In this document: one piece after another, positions 22,314 through 34,235 of the stretch
Position numbering within the stretch: the first letter of the stretch is position 1
How the letters are laid out: every line of letters begins with the position of its first letter
Notes under the pieces: generated by a model
The model's database searches: none
Seen by the model: only the letters and a program-made list of their open reading frames with translations
Told to the model about the DNA's origin: nothing
Assembly: GCA_002150815.3 (NCBI GenBank)
Contig: NDFF03000212.1
Coordinates: forward strand, 1 to 64,000
DNA: 64,000 nucleotides
From: Grammothele lineata
Lineage: Eukaryota > Basidiomycota > Agaricomycetes > Polyporales > Polyporaceae
Direction of reading: 5' to 3'
Translations under genes and position numbers: made by a program

Positions 22314-24420
22314 ATGTGGCTACTGAACACTAAAACCGCGAAGCTTGAGTCCTTCAAGGGTCCCGAGTACGTCCCCGGAGGATACGCAATCCTCTCTCAC
22401 GTCTGGGGCGACGCTACGGAGGAGGACACGTTCCAGATAGTTCAAGACGCTGCAAGACAGCGCGAGCAGGACGGCGGGAAACGTATTTCCGTTCGGCGCG
22501 GGGGCCGCAAACGACAGTTGACAGCCAAGGGGCTCCAAGAAGGACTGGGGCGGCTCAGAGACGCCGTCGGATCCCTCCGACGAACTGTTGGGCGACAGCG
22601 CAAGACGACGGATACTTCCCTGCCCCACGAGTCCGCACGGGTTCACAACCGACACTCCTTTGCTCTCCATGCCTCCGGTGTTTTTCCTACCGGTGCTCAT
22701 TTTGCGTTCCTCTCTAACAAGATCCGCGCCTTCCTCCGGCAGGCCAAAAACGACGGGTTCGAGTGGGCATGGGCCGACACCTGCTGTATCGACAAAACGA
22801 GCAGCTCCGAACTCACGGAAGCTATAAACTCCATGTTTCGATACTACGCTCTCTCTGACGTCTGCTACGTCTACCTCTCTGATGTCCCCAGTGGTTGTCA
22901 CATGGAGAGCCCAGAGTTCAAGCGTAGTCGATGGCACTCGCGCGGTTGGACGCTGCAGGAGCTCCTCGCTCCGAAGAAGCTCAACTTCATGTCCCGAGAC
23001 TGGACACTGCTCGGGGACAAATACGCTGACGCGGAAATACTAGAGTCTATCACTCGCATTCCACTGAGAATTCTTCGTTGTGAAGATGACATCACCAACA
23101 TCAGCGTCGCAGCGCGAATGCATTGGGCGTCGCATCGCTCAACGACTCGCGTTGAAGACGAGGCGTACTGTTTGTTTGGTATCTTCGGGATCAACATGCC
23201 CACGGTGTATGGGGAAGGGCGGAACGCATTCTACAGGCTACAAGAGGAGATTCTACGGACATCTCTAGACACAAGCCTCTTCGCGTGGGGCCCTTCCTGG
23301 GAGGTCTTGGAGGAGTCACTTGCCGATGTTCTCAAGACGGAGAGGCTCGTGGAATCTGATGCAGCCATTCAGTCGCTGGCAGATCGCGAGGGTTCCTATC
23401 TATTTGCGCCGTCTCCATCAAAGTTCAACCGAAGCTGGGACGTAATCTTCGATGGCTCAGAAATCCCAGTACGCAGGAACTCTACGTTGGTGAGCTAAAC
23501 CCGTCCCATGTATCTTACACCATCCTCATGGTGACCGATCACAGTCCCGCATACATTCAACTGGTGCGCCACATGCGGCATTATCCACGGTGTCCTCATT
23601 CACGGTGACCCCGCATGGTGTCCGCACCTGTATACCCATACACCAGCTGGATACGTCAAGAGGTTACGTCATTGCGATGCTATGTGGAATCCGAGAGGTC
23701 GGATTCTACAACTCATTCGTCTGCCTTCTCCTCCAGAAGGACAACTCCGCTCCCGAGAGGGATATCCCAGCTTACACCTGTTGTCACACCGCGGGCGGGT
23801 CCAGGTTGCTCGCCATTCACCCTAGCCTTTGTGACACTCTAGAATGGACGTGGTGCAATCTATACGTCTCTCCACGACAAGCGTACCGCGTCCTTGATCC
23901 AACGAACCCGCGCGAGCTCGTAGACCGCCTGCGTATAGGACCAAAGGAGCCTCCTTTCGTCCTGGAGAGGTCAAGCATCACAAAGCTTTTGAACCACCAC
24001 GGGCTGGACCTGCAGTTGGTCCATGTCAACATGCCCCCCATCCCGTGGACTGGTGAGACCCCGGCAGTGCTCATCTTCCACAGCTCACAGTGGTCGCTTT
24101 GCTTCGTTCTCGAGCTCGGACGCTGCAGCGATGCTTCCGACACAACCGAAGTCGGACTTGGAGCCCGTTACTGCACTAGTAGATTTTATTGGGAGAGGAA
24201 ATGGCAGATTGCATTTGGCCCCGTGGTGCACGACTGTGCCACGGATCATATCGTGCTGGATGGGAACGGACTCATGCGCATCACCGTCACCGCGCAGAGG
24301 GGAATAACCGTGGGTTGGGACCAACTACCTGAGATCACGCTTCTGCTCAAGAAGAGTGACCTGTATGGAAGTGGTGAGACTTTGGAGGTTTCGATTGAGA
24401 GAATATCCGGGAAGTGGTGA
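22314..24420 (+). CDS. HET-domain (heterokaryon incompatibility) protein
   Basis: Two exons, 22314-23489 and 23545-24420, join across a 55-nt phase-0 intron (GTGAGC donor, CAG acceptor). HET motifs appear in order: MWLLNT start, GYAILSHVWG, WADTCCIDK, INSMFRYY, CYVYLSDV, SRWHSRGWTLQELLAP, and the ARMHWASHRSTTRVEDEAYCLFGIF core. These are diagnostic of the HET domain, which in fungi triggers cell death on fusion with an incompatible strain. The C-terminal half (about 390 residues) has no domain I can name but looks like the usual basidiomycete extension. A segment of about 35 residues at 22600-22720, inserted before the KIRAFLRQA helix, fits the family poorly and could be an in-frame retained intron whose borders I could not place. 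An earlier in-frame start at 22254 is less likely. A short relic of this gene lies at 16.9 kb. Confidence 0.87.
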
Positions 24421-24933
24421 ATGGGACCACGATAGCTGTTCGTCGTGGCATTGTATCATATATGTAGCCACTGTCAATGGAAGATGAGGGGGAGGCAGTC
24501 GAGATAGATAAGGCGCGCGAGGAGTGGGAGAGAGTTCGTGGACGCCGGATCCAAACCAAAAAGGCTCGCACTTGCGGGCGGAAGTCGACGCTCGGTACTA
24601 CTATGCCTCTTTGCTACGCTGCATCTCGAAAATTTCAGGGCTTCCCTTGGTTCTTGTTGGAGTAAACGGTGTTTGGCGCGCTTTACTGCGACTTCCCGGT
24701 CGATCCAGAACATTTCCGAACGGCGAAATCCCTATGTGCAAACAATAGGTCTGGCCTAATACGGCGTAAGGTGTCCAACAAAACTGTGTTTACAGGGGGA
24801 AGGAAAACGGAGGTCGCTAGGATGATATAAAGATACATACATACGTGTGTGTGACTGCTTGTAGACCAATTGACCACTGTCCTTCGCCCACCTTGAACCA
24901 AATCCCTCTACGAAGCCACATCATCTACCGCAT
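24421..24933. other. Convergent intergenic region
   Basis: 3' flanks of the HET gene and the glutamate-cysteine ligase gene; no gene seen. Confidence 0.5.
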
Positions 24934-27900
24934 CTACTTCGGAGTGCTCTCCCGACGCGCCGCTACGGACGGAAGGAAGTCGGGTGCCGGACGGATGCCT
25001 CGCTCGCTATTTAATAGGAAGTCGTCAGCCCCCCAATCCGAGGCCCTCGGAATGCAGGGCAAGTACTCACATCTCGTCGATGGCGACCATGAGGTCGTAG
25101 TTGACCTCCTGTGATACTACGGAGTCGAACTTGTACGCCGGGTGGCTGCGCACGAATTCCCGGATCCAGCTCGCCGCGGTCCGCAGCGAGCCTGTTCGAG
25201 CGCATACGCACGGATGAGAGACGATGAGTGAGCGTGCACGGTGGAAAGAAGAATGAGCATCACGCACCATCCGTCCTACGCCGGACGAGATCGAGGTACT
25301 CCTCGATCCGCTGGCGTTCCTCGACTTCGACGTCGAGTGTGTCGAGGTACATGTACACTAGGTTGAGTAACCCCGGATAGGCGGTTCCCTGCAGTAGAAG
25401 CCGCATTCAGTCAGCAATCTCCTTCGTTTTTTTCCGGGAAGCAGCGAAGCCGAAAAGCGGCTACTGTAGAAGCAGCAGACCGCCGGCGGCCGCAATACGT
25501 AGCCCCTCTGAACAGAAGAGAATGAAACCGGGACCGCGCCGCACCTTGCCGTTCATGATCTCCTCCATCGACATCTCCTCATACTCGTCCGCGAGCGCCC
25601 CCGGCACGAACGCGTCGTCCGGCATCGGCGGCAGCGGGAAGCAGTTCCGGAGCTTCCTCTCCTTCCCGTTCGTCCCGTTCACGAGGACCGGCCCCCCGTG
25701 CTCGCTCACGGGCGAGCTGGGCGTAGAGGACGCGAGGCTAGGGGGCTGCGAGGAGGCGGAGGGGAAGACGGCCTTCCGGAAATAGAACTTCTCTGAGCGG
25801 ACTGCGTCCCGCTTCTGCGCGCGCGCCATGTTCTCGTCCACCTGGTGACGGATAATGTGAGCGCGGGCGGATGACGGGTGCAGATGAGATGGGGTGAAAT
25901 GCGTACCTTGGAGATGGGGATGTAGAGGTTTAGGTTGAAGTGGAGGATCGCGCGGGAGAGGAGGACGATGAATGCGGCGAAGGCGGCGTTCTCGAAGTCG
26001 GTGAGCTGCACCTCCATCGGCCTGAACTCTACGCGCCAGCCAATGGAGGAGCCTGCCGGAGGGGGTTTGAAACGGAGAGTTTGCCAGTTGGTAGATTGTA
26101 TGTTCTGCGGAACGTTAGAACGAACGGGGAAGGCACGTCAATCTGTCGATCCGCGCACCTCGAAATGATCGTTGCTAGTGGTGTCGTCTTGCTGAATAGT
26201 CTCGGAGAATACAACGAGGGGATCCCGAATAAATAGATGTGCGATGTGTCTCGAAAGCAACTCGTCAACGCCTGTGCCCTGCGGTCAATCACTTGACTTC
26301 TCGATGAATGCTATCACGTACCATGGCTGCGAAGACGGTCAAAGATAGCTGGGTCATGAGGGGCGTCTATGTCATTATAATCCTTCGGACGGTTCATCCA
26401 GTACTCGGAAATGTATAAGCTCACGCTCCCGTAGCGCGACTTGGGGATCCGGAAACGGCTCTCCTTGAGCGGCTGAGCAGAACACCTCAGTACAACACGT
26501 AACGATAGAACATTGAGGCCTCACCTTAAGTCCCCGCTCCTCTTCTGTCCGGTCATCGACGCTGGCGGCAACGACGTCCCATCTGCAATCCACGTCGGCG
26601 ATGTATCCGCGCCATAATGGACTTGCCGCGGTCAACGCGAGCTGAAGGACGGCGTTAGAACCCGGTCAAATGTGAGGTTGGCTTCACCTACCATAAGCGG
26701 AGCAACCGGCACCAGTGCGTCATACAACCTCCTCGCCTCAGAGACGTTGCAGGCTTGGAAGGTGAGCTGCAAGCAGCTGCAACCCATACCGAAGCCCATG
26801 GCATCCATGTAGATATGATCGATGAGTGCCGCGCCGCGTTTGGCATCTGTATGCTCCGTTTGGGTACTTTTACGAGGGGACATGGACCTGAATACATACC
26901 TGTATCCTCCGGATAGAGTGTGCGTTGCCATGGGATGGTCGGGTCAACGAACGGGCGTGGCGTCCGGTCATCGATGAACAGCGGGAGGTTGATGGCGACC
27001 TTGGAACCTCGTCGCCTCCGAATGTTCGCCGTCAGCGTCCTAAAGGGAAGAAACGCGGGTTGAGCGCGGGACTGATCACGAGGAAGAGGACCACCGACGG
27101 GAAACGTGCATGGGGGTTGGTGATTTCCTCCGGGAGGAAGAAGCTATGGCTCGACACAGCGTCTACGGGGTCGAAGTACGGTTCGGTGAAGACGCCCGGG
27201 GCGCCGAGACGCGGATACGACGTCATCGTGAACGGGATCTCGTTGGGCTTCAGGTGTTTCCGGGCGAGGGCGCGCCTACGCGTGGATAGGGGAGGGAGGA
27301 TACCAGGGTTAGAAAGCACGCAAATGCGGGGAGATGTGGGCAAGCAAAAAACCTCACCGGTAGCGCATGTTGCTCTCGACGGAGAGCAGGTCGCGGATCT
27401 CGCCAGTGTATGGACGTCCGGGCGTGGATTCGAGCATGAACCGGCCATACTCGGGGTGAAAGGTGGGCACAGTGTCTCTGCGCAGAAGAGATGTGAGCAC
27501 GGAACGTAGAGGGGAAACGGAAGAAGGACCACGTACGGCTCGCTGCTATCGGACTGGATGTTGCTCACGATGGACTGGAGCTTTGCGAGGATCTCGGTCT
27601 GGCGGAGAGAGAGCTTTGCATTCTTTTCCTGATCGTCGAAGGCGGCGACCATATACTCGATCTGCGGGCGCGTGCGGGGTATATGCACGAAGCGAGGCGA
27701 GATCCAATCGCGTCGGAGAGAAAGGGAGGGTGCGGCGCGTGTTTTTCATCAAACTGAGCGCCGCGGCAAGACAGCGGCGGAAAACATACCTCGTCGCCCC
27801 AGAGGAGTTCGTCCCCGCATCGGTCCTTGAGGCGATCCCAGATGTGCAGAAACTGGGTAATTCCGTGCGCCCGAACGTGATCCGCGTACTTCTTGGCCTC

Positions 27901-27939
27901 GTCCCAGGTGAGAGGCGTGCCGAGGTAGAGGAGGCCCAT
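24934..27939 (-). CDS. GSH1: Glutamate-cysteine ligase catalytic subunit
   Basis: Minus-strand gene with about ten exons. Exon 1 (27939-27790) begins [18 protein letters not shown] and ends in LLWGDE; exon 2 starts at 27661 with [10 protein letters not shown]. Later blocks are canonical for eukaryotic [87 protein letters not shown], and near the end [12 protein letters not shown]. The last exon restores [15 protein letters not shown] and stops at 24934. The enzyme joins glutamate and cysteine with ATP, the rate-limiting step of glutathione synthesis, in the cytosol. The region before IPISK contains a Ser/Pro-rich insert and a roughly 26-residue acidic stretch ([15 protein letters not shown]) typical of fungal GCLs. 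No frameshift was seen. Confidence 0.93.
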
Positions 27940-29248
27940 GATAGCGCAAGAGTGACGAGCTCAAGGGCGCAGAAAGCGGAATTAGGAGAACGGGGGAGAT
28001 GCTCGGACCGGGGCAAGAGGAGAGGAAACTATATCACAGAGGAGAGGCAGAGATGACAAAGGCAACATAGCAGTCTACGGACAGCCGGGCCTTACTCAGC
28101 CATATGAGTTTGGGATGGTGCAAGTCTTCGCAAGCCGGCGTCCCGCTCCTCGACAGAAATTTACCCGGCCCGGTATCGATCTCGGGGCCTCCGTCGCCTT
28201 TCTTCACCCGCGCCGCCATCTCGTAACGACATCGGATAGAATCTACGACTGTGAGTGCTCGAAGTTCGTCTCGTACAAGTTTAGTGCGACCGCCGAGGCC
28301 AAACTATCGCTGGTTGTACGGCGCCACCGTGCCGGTGAACCTGAGCTCGTAATGCCTCCGCATCAGCCTCTTCCGTCGGGAATTCGATCGGATGTTTGCG
28401 GCTACTATCGAGTCTCCCATGGGCAACAAGAAGTAACCACAGAACACTTCAGAACACACGATGACTGAGCACCTCTACAGCAATTCGGAATTGCAGCGTC
28501 TGTCATTCACCGGCCTCGGGCCTCAGTCGGGCTGCCCCGCAAACTCGATCTGATCGTGAAATGACTCGGAGTGCAACAAGTACGACTCCGGCATTGTTCA
28601 CGAGCAACCTCCTCTTTATATATTACAGCAATCATTGCTCATGTTTTCGCACAACTCAGGCACAACCCGAAACGCGAGCAGGAGCGTCTCCGCGCCCGGG
28701 TTTAGTAAGTACCTGTAAGTACGCGTCTCGACGGCATGTAGATATCGTAGTACCAACATCTGACCACTCGATCTTGGTCGAAATAGTGACGGCGGGCGTG
28801 ATGAATGTCGTGAACTCAATTCGAGATGTGAACTTGGTACCTGAGCAAACATAGATGAGGGACGGAATTCACGATGATTGACCCAACCCCTGAGAATAAG
28901 ATATAGCGCCATCTCGTGCATTCGCTGAGTGGTGTACAGCTTAGAAAGGGAGTGGACGCGTCAAAGAGACTCAGACACCGCGCCAACATGACCGTACGCT
29001 AGTGAGACCCTAAGAGCATCTACTGTAGGGCGTGCGACGTGGCCACCATCAATCTTGACCTCTTAGCTGGGATGTTACCATACGAAGAAGGGATAGACGA
29101 CATCCGACGGACGTCCTGTCACCTGACAGCTACAGAGACGCTAGAAGCTGACAAGTTCACACCTACGGGCCAGGGTCACGGAGTGGATACAAAACAATGA
29201 TGTTACAAGGGGCGAAGCCATCGCACAAGTGGCACGCGGAGCGGAACT
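27940..29248. other. Intergenic, no gene supported
   Basis: Contains the promoter of the glutamate-cysteine ligase gene. A 61-codon minus frame (28034-28219) and a 117-codon plus frame (28115-28468) overlap each other, match nothing known and are not called. Confidence 0.5.
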
Positions 29249-31056
29249 TCAGCCATTGCTTCCGCTCGTCGTCCACTTGAGCAGTATCTTGAGCGCCAGC
29301 AGAACGTGCCTCAGCGCGCGGGTCCACGCTTCCTCCTGGCTGAACTGCAGCTTCACTGAAGCGTCTCCAATCTTGTCTTTCACGATCCTGCGCACGCGGT
29401 CCATGCGTCAGTTCACACGTGCGCGTAGATCTCCTGCAAAAGGCAATCCGACTCACTGATGCGGGAAGTCCGCCAGCGAGTCCTGTGACTTGACGTAGTC
29501 CATGAGCTGCTTGAGACAGTCGAGGAACGCGACCATGGCAAAGTCAAACCGGCGGTTGTGCAGTAGACGCCCAAAGTGCAGATCCCCCGAGCCGTAGAGT
29601 TCGTACGTCGCCTTGTCACCCGTCGTACGCTCGATCCGCGAAAACGAGCCCATGGGCACGAGCCGGTAGCTGCGCGTGATCGCTATTCTTAGTGCGGCTT
29701 CATTTCGACGGAAATAGTGCGGGCGTACTTCTCGAAAGTGAAGTCGAGCTTCCGCGCGATCGTGTACAGCAGCAGAAGCGTTTGCCCCCAGGCCGCGTTT
29801 ATCTCTGCCCATTCGACCTGAGTGGCTCATCGTGAATAAGGATCGACACCTCGACGGAGCACGGAAGTTACTGGGACGCCCGGAACCCTCCCTAGTCGCA
29901 GCCCGTTGATGGTGCCGAAGACCCCGTCGTGACCAATGCAGAAGGCGTCGTTGTAGACATTCGTCCTCCCCAGCTTGTCGAGCACAGCTGAATCCGCTGC
30001 ATACGCCGCGCGCAGGGCAGCGAGCTGGGACGCCTGCTCCGCCTGTTTGAGCAGCTGAGCATTGTGCTGCCGCCAGAACCTGCAGGGCAGCATCAGCGTT
30101 GCGGACCTCATGAACGCGGACGATCGCACACACGCACTCCGCTTCCTCTTCCTCGAGCGCCTTCTCCTCGCGCTCCAGGCCCTTGAGCTCCTCCTCGAGC
30201 TGGCGCCGCTCCCGCTCCGCGGCCTTGAGCTGCTCGATCGCGAGCCGCTCCTCGTCCTTGAGCCGCTCGATCTTGGCCTCGGCCTCGGCTCTGCCCGCCG
30301 CGCCCCCCGCGGCCGCGTCGCGCTCGCGCTCCTTGCGCACCTCCTTCTCGAACGCGATGTACCCGTCCCGCTCCTTCTTCGTCTCCTCGAGCTGGCGTGA
30401 GAGCGTGTTGAGCAGGATGTGCGTGCACTCGGCGCACAGAGGGTGGTCGAGCTCCGTGCGGCTCGAGAGCAGGTTGAAGAGCCGCAGGGACGAGCGCAGG
30501 TGATGTGAGAGCGGCGAGGGGTTCGGCTGCGCGGCCGCCTCTCCGCGCTCGTCTGCGGCCGGGAGGGCGCTGGACGGGGTTTGCTGCTGTTGCTGTTGCT
30601 GGCGCGCCCGCGCGAGAGAGGGCTTCTTTGCGTGCGAGGGCGAGGGAGAGGAGAGGTTGGTGGGGATCGTCCGGATCACCGAGTCCTGCAATAGCACAAA
30701 TGACTCATTGGGATGCACGGGGGCGCGCTGGAGCTGTTGCTGCTTCCGCTGCGCCGACGGAGAGCCCTGGGGCGCGGAGGAGCTGCTGCCCTGCCGCTGC
30801 ACGGAGCTCTTCCACGCGTCCTTTGCTGAGGTAGGGGAGGGTAGCTGAGAGAGCTTCTCCGCTGCCGATACTTGTCTTCCGTGAGATGAGGAAGGACCCG
30901 GAGGTAGTGATGATGCGACAATGTCATATGCCGACGGTGCGAGGTCTACTAAGGAAGCGTCGAGCTAGTCATGGCATGAGCAACCGTACGGTACTGTGGC
31001 TGTGAAACTAGACCTACTTGTAGCGGTTGTTTACATTGTTGACATACGAAATTCAT
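29249..31056 (-). CDS. ATG6: Beclin 1 / Vps30 autophagy protein
   Basis: Exon 1 (31056-31018) encodes the conserved CxxC start [13 protein letters not shown]. Exon 2 begins at 30964 with [14 protein letters not shown], as in fungal ATG6. A Gln/Ser/Pro-rich region follows, then [14 protein letters not shown], a long Glu/Arg-rich coiled coil (about 30430-30120), and the evolutionarily conserved BARA domain: [65 protein letters not shown]. The last exon restores [17 protein letters not shown]...LKILLKW and stops at 29249. ATG6 is a subunit of the Vps34 PI3-kinase complexes that start autophagy and sort vacuolar proteins on endosomal membranes. The poly-Gln tract at 30575-30605 is a short low-complexity repeat. 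The frame is intact. Confidence 0.93.
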
Positions 31057-31970
31057 CTTGGAACAAGACGCACGCGAAGCGAGTATGTGAGCTCTGGTGC
31101 AGAGCACTTCTCAAGATGTGATGACGATGGTCAGAGTCGTCGTTTCTGGGGGATTGCTGCGTCTTGGTGGTGGTCGTAACATACGAAGTGACGAATTCGG
31201 AAAGCACGAGGTATCGTGCATCGGAGCGCCCGTCCTGACGTAAGCTCTCCGGACACGAGGCTCGTCTTAAACGTTTCGTTTCTATTTCGACCAACCACGA
31301 AGGCTTGAAGCTTTGAAGTGTCCTGCACAGGCTGTCGCTTCCGATGCCTTATGAACCTGGGAATACAGGTAGGTACACTAGTGTTTATCTTAATTTGCTC
31401 ATTAGTACAGTAACTCCCGAATGCTTAGCACGCACTGGCAGGCGTACCCACAGTTAAACTTCAAAAGTAACCTGTCCGAGTCCGGGTTCCTGCATGCAGC
31501 ATGTGATATGTCGTACCCATATGTTAAGATTTGCTGATGCTGGCAGTAAGATGATGCAGGACGTGCACACTGTATGCGGATCTTCCGTCCGTCTCATCCA
31601 GCCTTTCATTTCCTGCAAATGACTGTTGCCCTACGTCGGCTAAGGACCCTTCTGTGGCCTAGTGGATCCGCATACTTGCGACGACTACCTCCTCGGCTTT
31701 TCAGCTCCACTGCGCGGAAGCTTCTTTCCTCAAATTAACGGCCCACGCCTCACGCATGCTTGCCACGCGTCCGCACAGCGTCCGGTACGGCAGAGGATTT
31801 AAGGGTACTCAGAACCCTAATACAGGTCAGACCCGCCCTGCAACTTGTCCACCTCCTCCACACACAAAGACGTCGCTCCTACACAAAACTATTATACGCA
31901 TCCCGTACAGAAGTACAGTGAGTGTCGTTTTGATCCCTCTGAAGCTATTTACGCTGACGTGGACAAAGCC
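31057..31970. other. Divergent promoter region, ATG6 / caspase gene
   Basis: Separates the two starts. Includes an ACGCGT at about 31765 and an ATTTAAGGG AT-rich site near 31796. No RNA or protein gene recognised. Confidence 0.45.
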
Positions 31971-33965
31971 ATGGCCGGACAGATGTTCGTACTCATTGTC
32001 GGCATTGACAAATACCAATCCGGGAACATTTGGAACCTGAACGCCGCCGTCGACGACGCACAAAGCTTCTCTAGATGGCTAACTGACGACCTCCAAGTTC
32101 CCCGAGGAAACATCTGCATACTTCTCGACAACCACGCAACGAAGCGCAACATCGAGGACAAGTTCATGAGCCACCTCGTGAACAACCCCGAGATCGAGCC
32201 TGGCGACGCTATCATCTTTTATTTTGCAGGACACGGGAGCAGTATCCGTGCGCCGCCTGGTTGGTTCGACCGCGGTCGTGGTGATGTTCCTGTCCTCTGT
32301 ACCTACGACTATGATACTAAGCTCCCAGTCAAGGGGCAGACGAACGCCGGCATCTCCGACCGGTCCCTTCTCGCCATGCTCAACGACCTATCCCAGTCCA
32401 AGGGCGACAATATCACCCTCATCCTCGACACTTGCTTCTGCCTCCCTCCTGCGGATGACGATGACCCGAAGGAACGGCGCTACACCCGTTTCACCCCCAC
32501 GCGCAAGGCCACGTCCGATGACCTCCTTGCGGGACTATGGCGCAGTGCGGTGCCACACAAGTCCGAGGCCGTCAGGAACCGAGGCTTCACCGGAATGAAC
32601 TCTGACTCACACGTCGTCCTTGCTGCCTGCAGCGCCGGTTGGTCCGCCACCGAACGCAAGGATGGCGGGAACTTCACCAGAGCTCTCCTCTCCCTCAAAG
32701 ACGCGCGCCCCATTCACAAGCTCACTTACGCCGACCTACCCTCCGAGCTCGCGCCGTACATGGGCGATCACCAGTACGCGGCGTGCGCAGGTGCTAACAC
32801 TGACCGCATCCTCTTCGACGGTGTACCCTTCGCCCTTGACACGCGTTTCGTGGCGGCATCCGTCTACGACAAGGAACACGTGCAGGTGGACGTCGGGGCG
32901 ATGCAGGGTATCTCTGTGGGCACCGAGTTCGTCATGCACCCCCACAATCGCCGCGGTTCCCTCAACGCTCCCCTCGGAACCTACGTCGCAGCACAGGTCT
33001 TCCCCACGTGGTGCCTCGCCCGCCCCAAAACGCCTACAAAGCACCCGCTGCGCGACGGCTGGGTGCGTGTTGCGCGGTGGAACAACGCGCCGCCGTTCCG
33101 CGTGAATGTTCATCACTCTCTCTTCCACTTCCTCCGCCGTGCCCGCCTTGCGCGCCGTCTCCCCACCAAGGCCGCGGATTCCGAGACTAGGGCCGGCATC
33201 GGCGTGCTCCGTGTGCGCGACACGGAGAACGCGGACGCGGCGCTGAGCCTCGCGCGCACCGCGCTCGTCGTCGAGCGGCGCGACCCGCTCATCGCAAGCC
33301 ACTGCCGCGGCACGCTGCGCGTGCCCAGCTCTGCGACGCGCACGGACCTCAAGGCCGTCGAGGCCGCCGCGCGTTTCCACATGCACCTCTACCGACGGCA
33401 CCCTGAGCGGCCGTTCGCGAGCGCGGTCAGCATGGAGCTCTTCCAGCTCGACCCTGCTTCGTGGATGCGCACGAGCGGGAACCTGCTCATTAAGGGCCGC
33501 GCGCGCGTCGTCGACCCGAGGAGCGGGTCCGGAGATGCGGAGAAGCAGGGTCAGAGCCCGATCTACGCCGTCGTGCTCCGCAACAACTCGGACACAGACC
33601 TCTGGCCGTATCTCGCTTACATGGACGCGGGCGGGTACAGCATCTCCATGGTGTACCACCCCGATCCCGCTTCTCCAGGTCCACCACTGAGACGGCATTC
33701 GCACATGGTGATCGGCTCCGGCGCGACAGAGTCTGAGGCACTTTCGTTCGCTCTGGCTGACGGTGAGGAGAGCGGTGCGGGTTTCTTGAAGCTTTTCGTG
33801 TCTACTGTGTACGCGCCCATGACGATCCTCGAGCAGGGGGTCACCGTGGCGGGTGGAGGCAATCAGCCGACGTACGTTCGGTCCAGGGCGGCGAAGATTG
33901 TTCCGGATAACGCGCTGTGGGACTCCGTCGTGGCCTCGATCACGGTGGTGAAATCGGGACAATGA
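31971..33965 (+). CDS. Caspase-fold (C14) peptidase-like protein
   Basis: A single exon of 664 codons. The frame is open further upstream but the first ATG is at 31971, giving MAGQMFVLIVGIDKYQ, the normal opening of the p20 domain. His88 lies in FYFAGHGS and the candidate catalytic Cys155 in LILDTCF. The usual fungal metacaspase consensus around Cys is DCCHSG, so this protein has a diverged Cys motif. A second block (VVLAACSAGWSATE) and DHQYAACAG close the caspase fold at about residue 290. The C-terminal 350 residues contain ARVVD..., PIYAVVLRNNSDTDLWPYLAYMD and GFLKLFVST, seen as a beta-sandwich-like extension in many basidiomycete caspase proteins. Likely cytosolic and possibly linked to regulated cell death; substrate and activity unknown. 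The lack of introns is unusual in this window. Confidence 0.86.
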   Translation: MAGQMFVLIVGIDKYQSGNIWNLNAAVDDAQSFSRWLTDDLQVPRGNICILLDNHATKRNIEDKFMSHLVNNPEIEPGDAIIFYFAGHGSSIRAPPGWFDRGRGDVPVLCTYDYDTKLPVKGQTNAGISDRSLLAMLNDLSQSKGDNITLILDTCFCLPPADDDDPKERRYTRFTPTRKATSDDLLAGLWRSAVPHKSEAVRNRGFTGMNSDSHVVLAACSAGWSATERKDGGNFTRALLSLKDARPIHKLTYADLPSELAPYMGDHQYAACAGANTDRILFDGVPFALDTRFVAASVYDKEHVQVDVGAMQGISVGTEFVMHPHNRRGSLNAPLGTYVAAQVFPTWCLARPKTPTKHPLRDGWVRVARWNNAPPFRVNVHHSLFHFLRRARLARRLPTKAADSETRAGIGVLRVRDTENADAALSLARTALVVERRDPLIASHCRGTLRVPSSATRTDLKAVEAAARFHMHLYRRHPERPFASAVSMELFQLDPASWMRTSGNLLIKGRARVVDPRSGSGDAEKQGQSPIYAVVLRNNSDTDLWPYLAYMDAGGYSISMVYHPDPASPGPPLRRHSHMVIGSGATESEALSFALADGEESGAGFLKLFVSTVYAPMTILEQGVTVAGGGNQPTYVRSRAAKIVPDNALWDSVVASITVVKSGQ

Positions 33966-34235
33966 GTTATTCTTCTGAACGTATGCGATATCTATCCCTC
34001 TAACATGCTGTATCTCTAAGTCTTCGTAACAACTATCATTATGATTGAAGTGTTTTTCTTCCTATCATCCCCTGTGTTCAGTGAAATTCTACGACGAGTC
34101 TGAAATACTTTTCAGCTTATAGATAGATCTGTGGTATACATCAATATGTTAATACATCCAGATATGTCCGCTTAAACGTCTACGTATGAAGGCACCCTAA
34201 ATATCACAGCAACAGCCCGTCTTACCGGCCAGCAC

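Noticed and set aside
28034..28468. Small overlapping frames between the glutamate-cysteine ligase and ATG6 genes
   Set aside because: They overlap on opposite strands, match nothing and have no promoter or intron evidence.
32736..33962. 408-codon minus frame opposite the caspase gene
   Set aside because: Antisense shadow in GC-rich coding DNA; Arg/His/Val-rich without domain.
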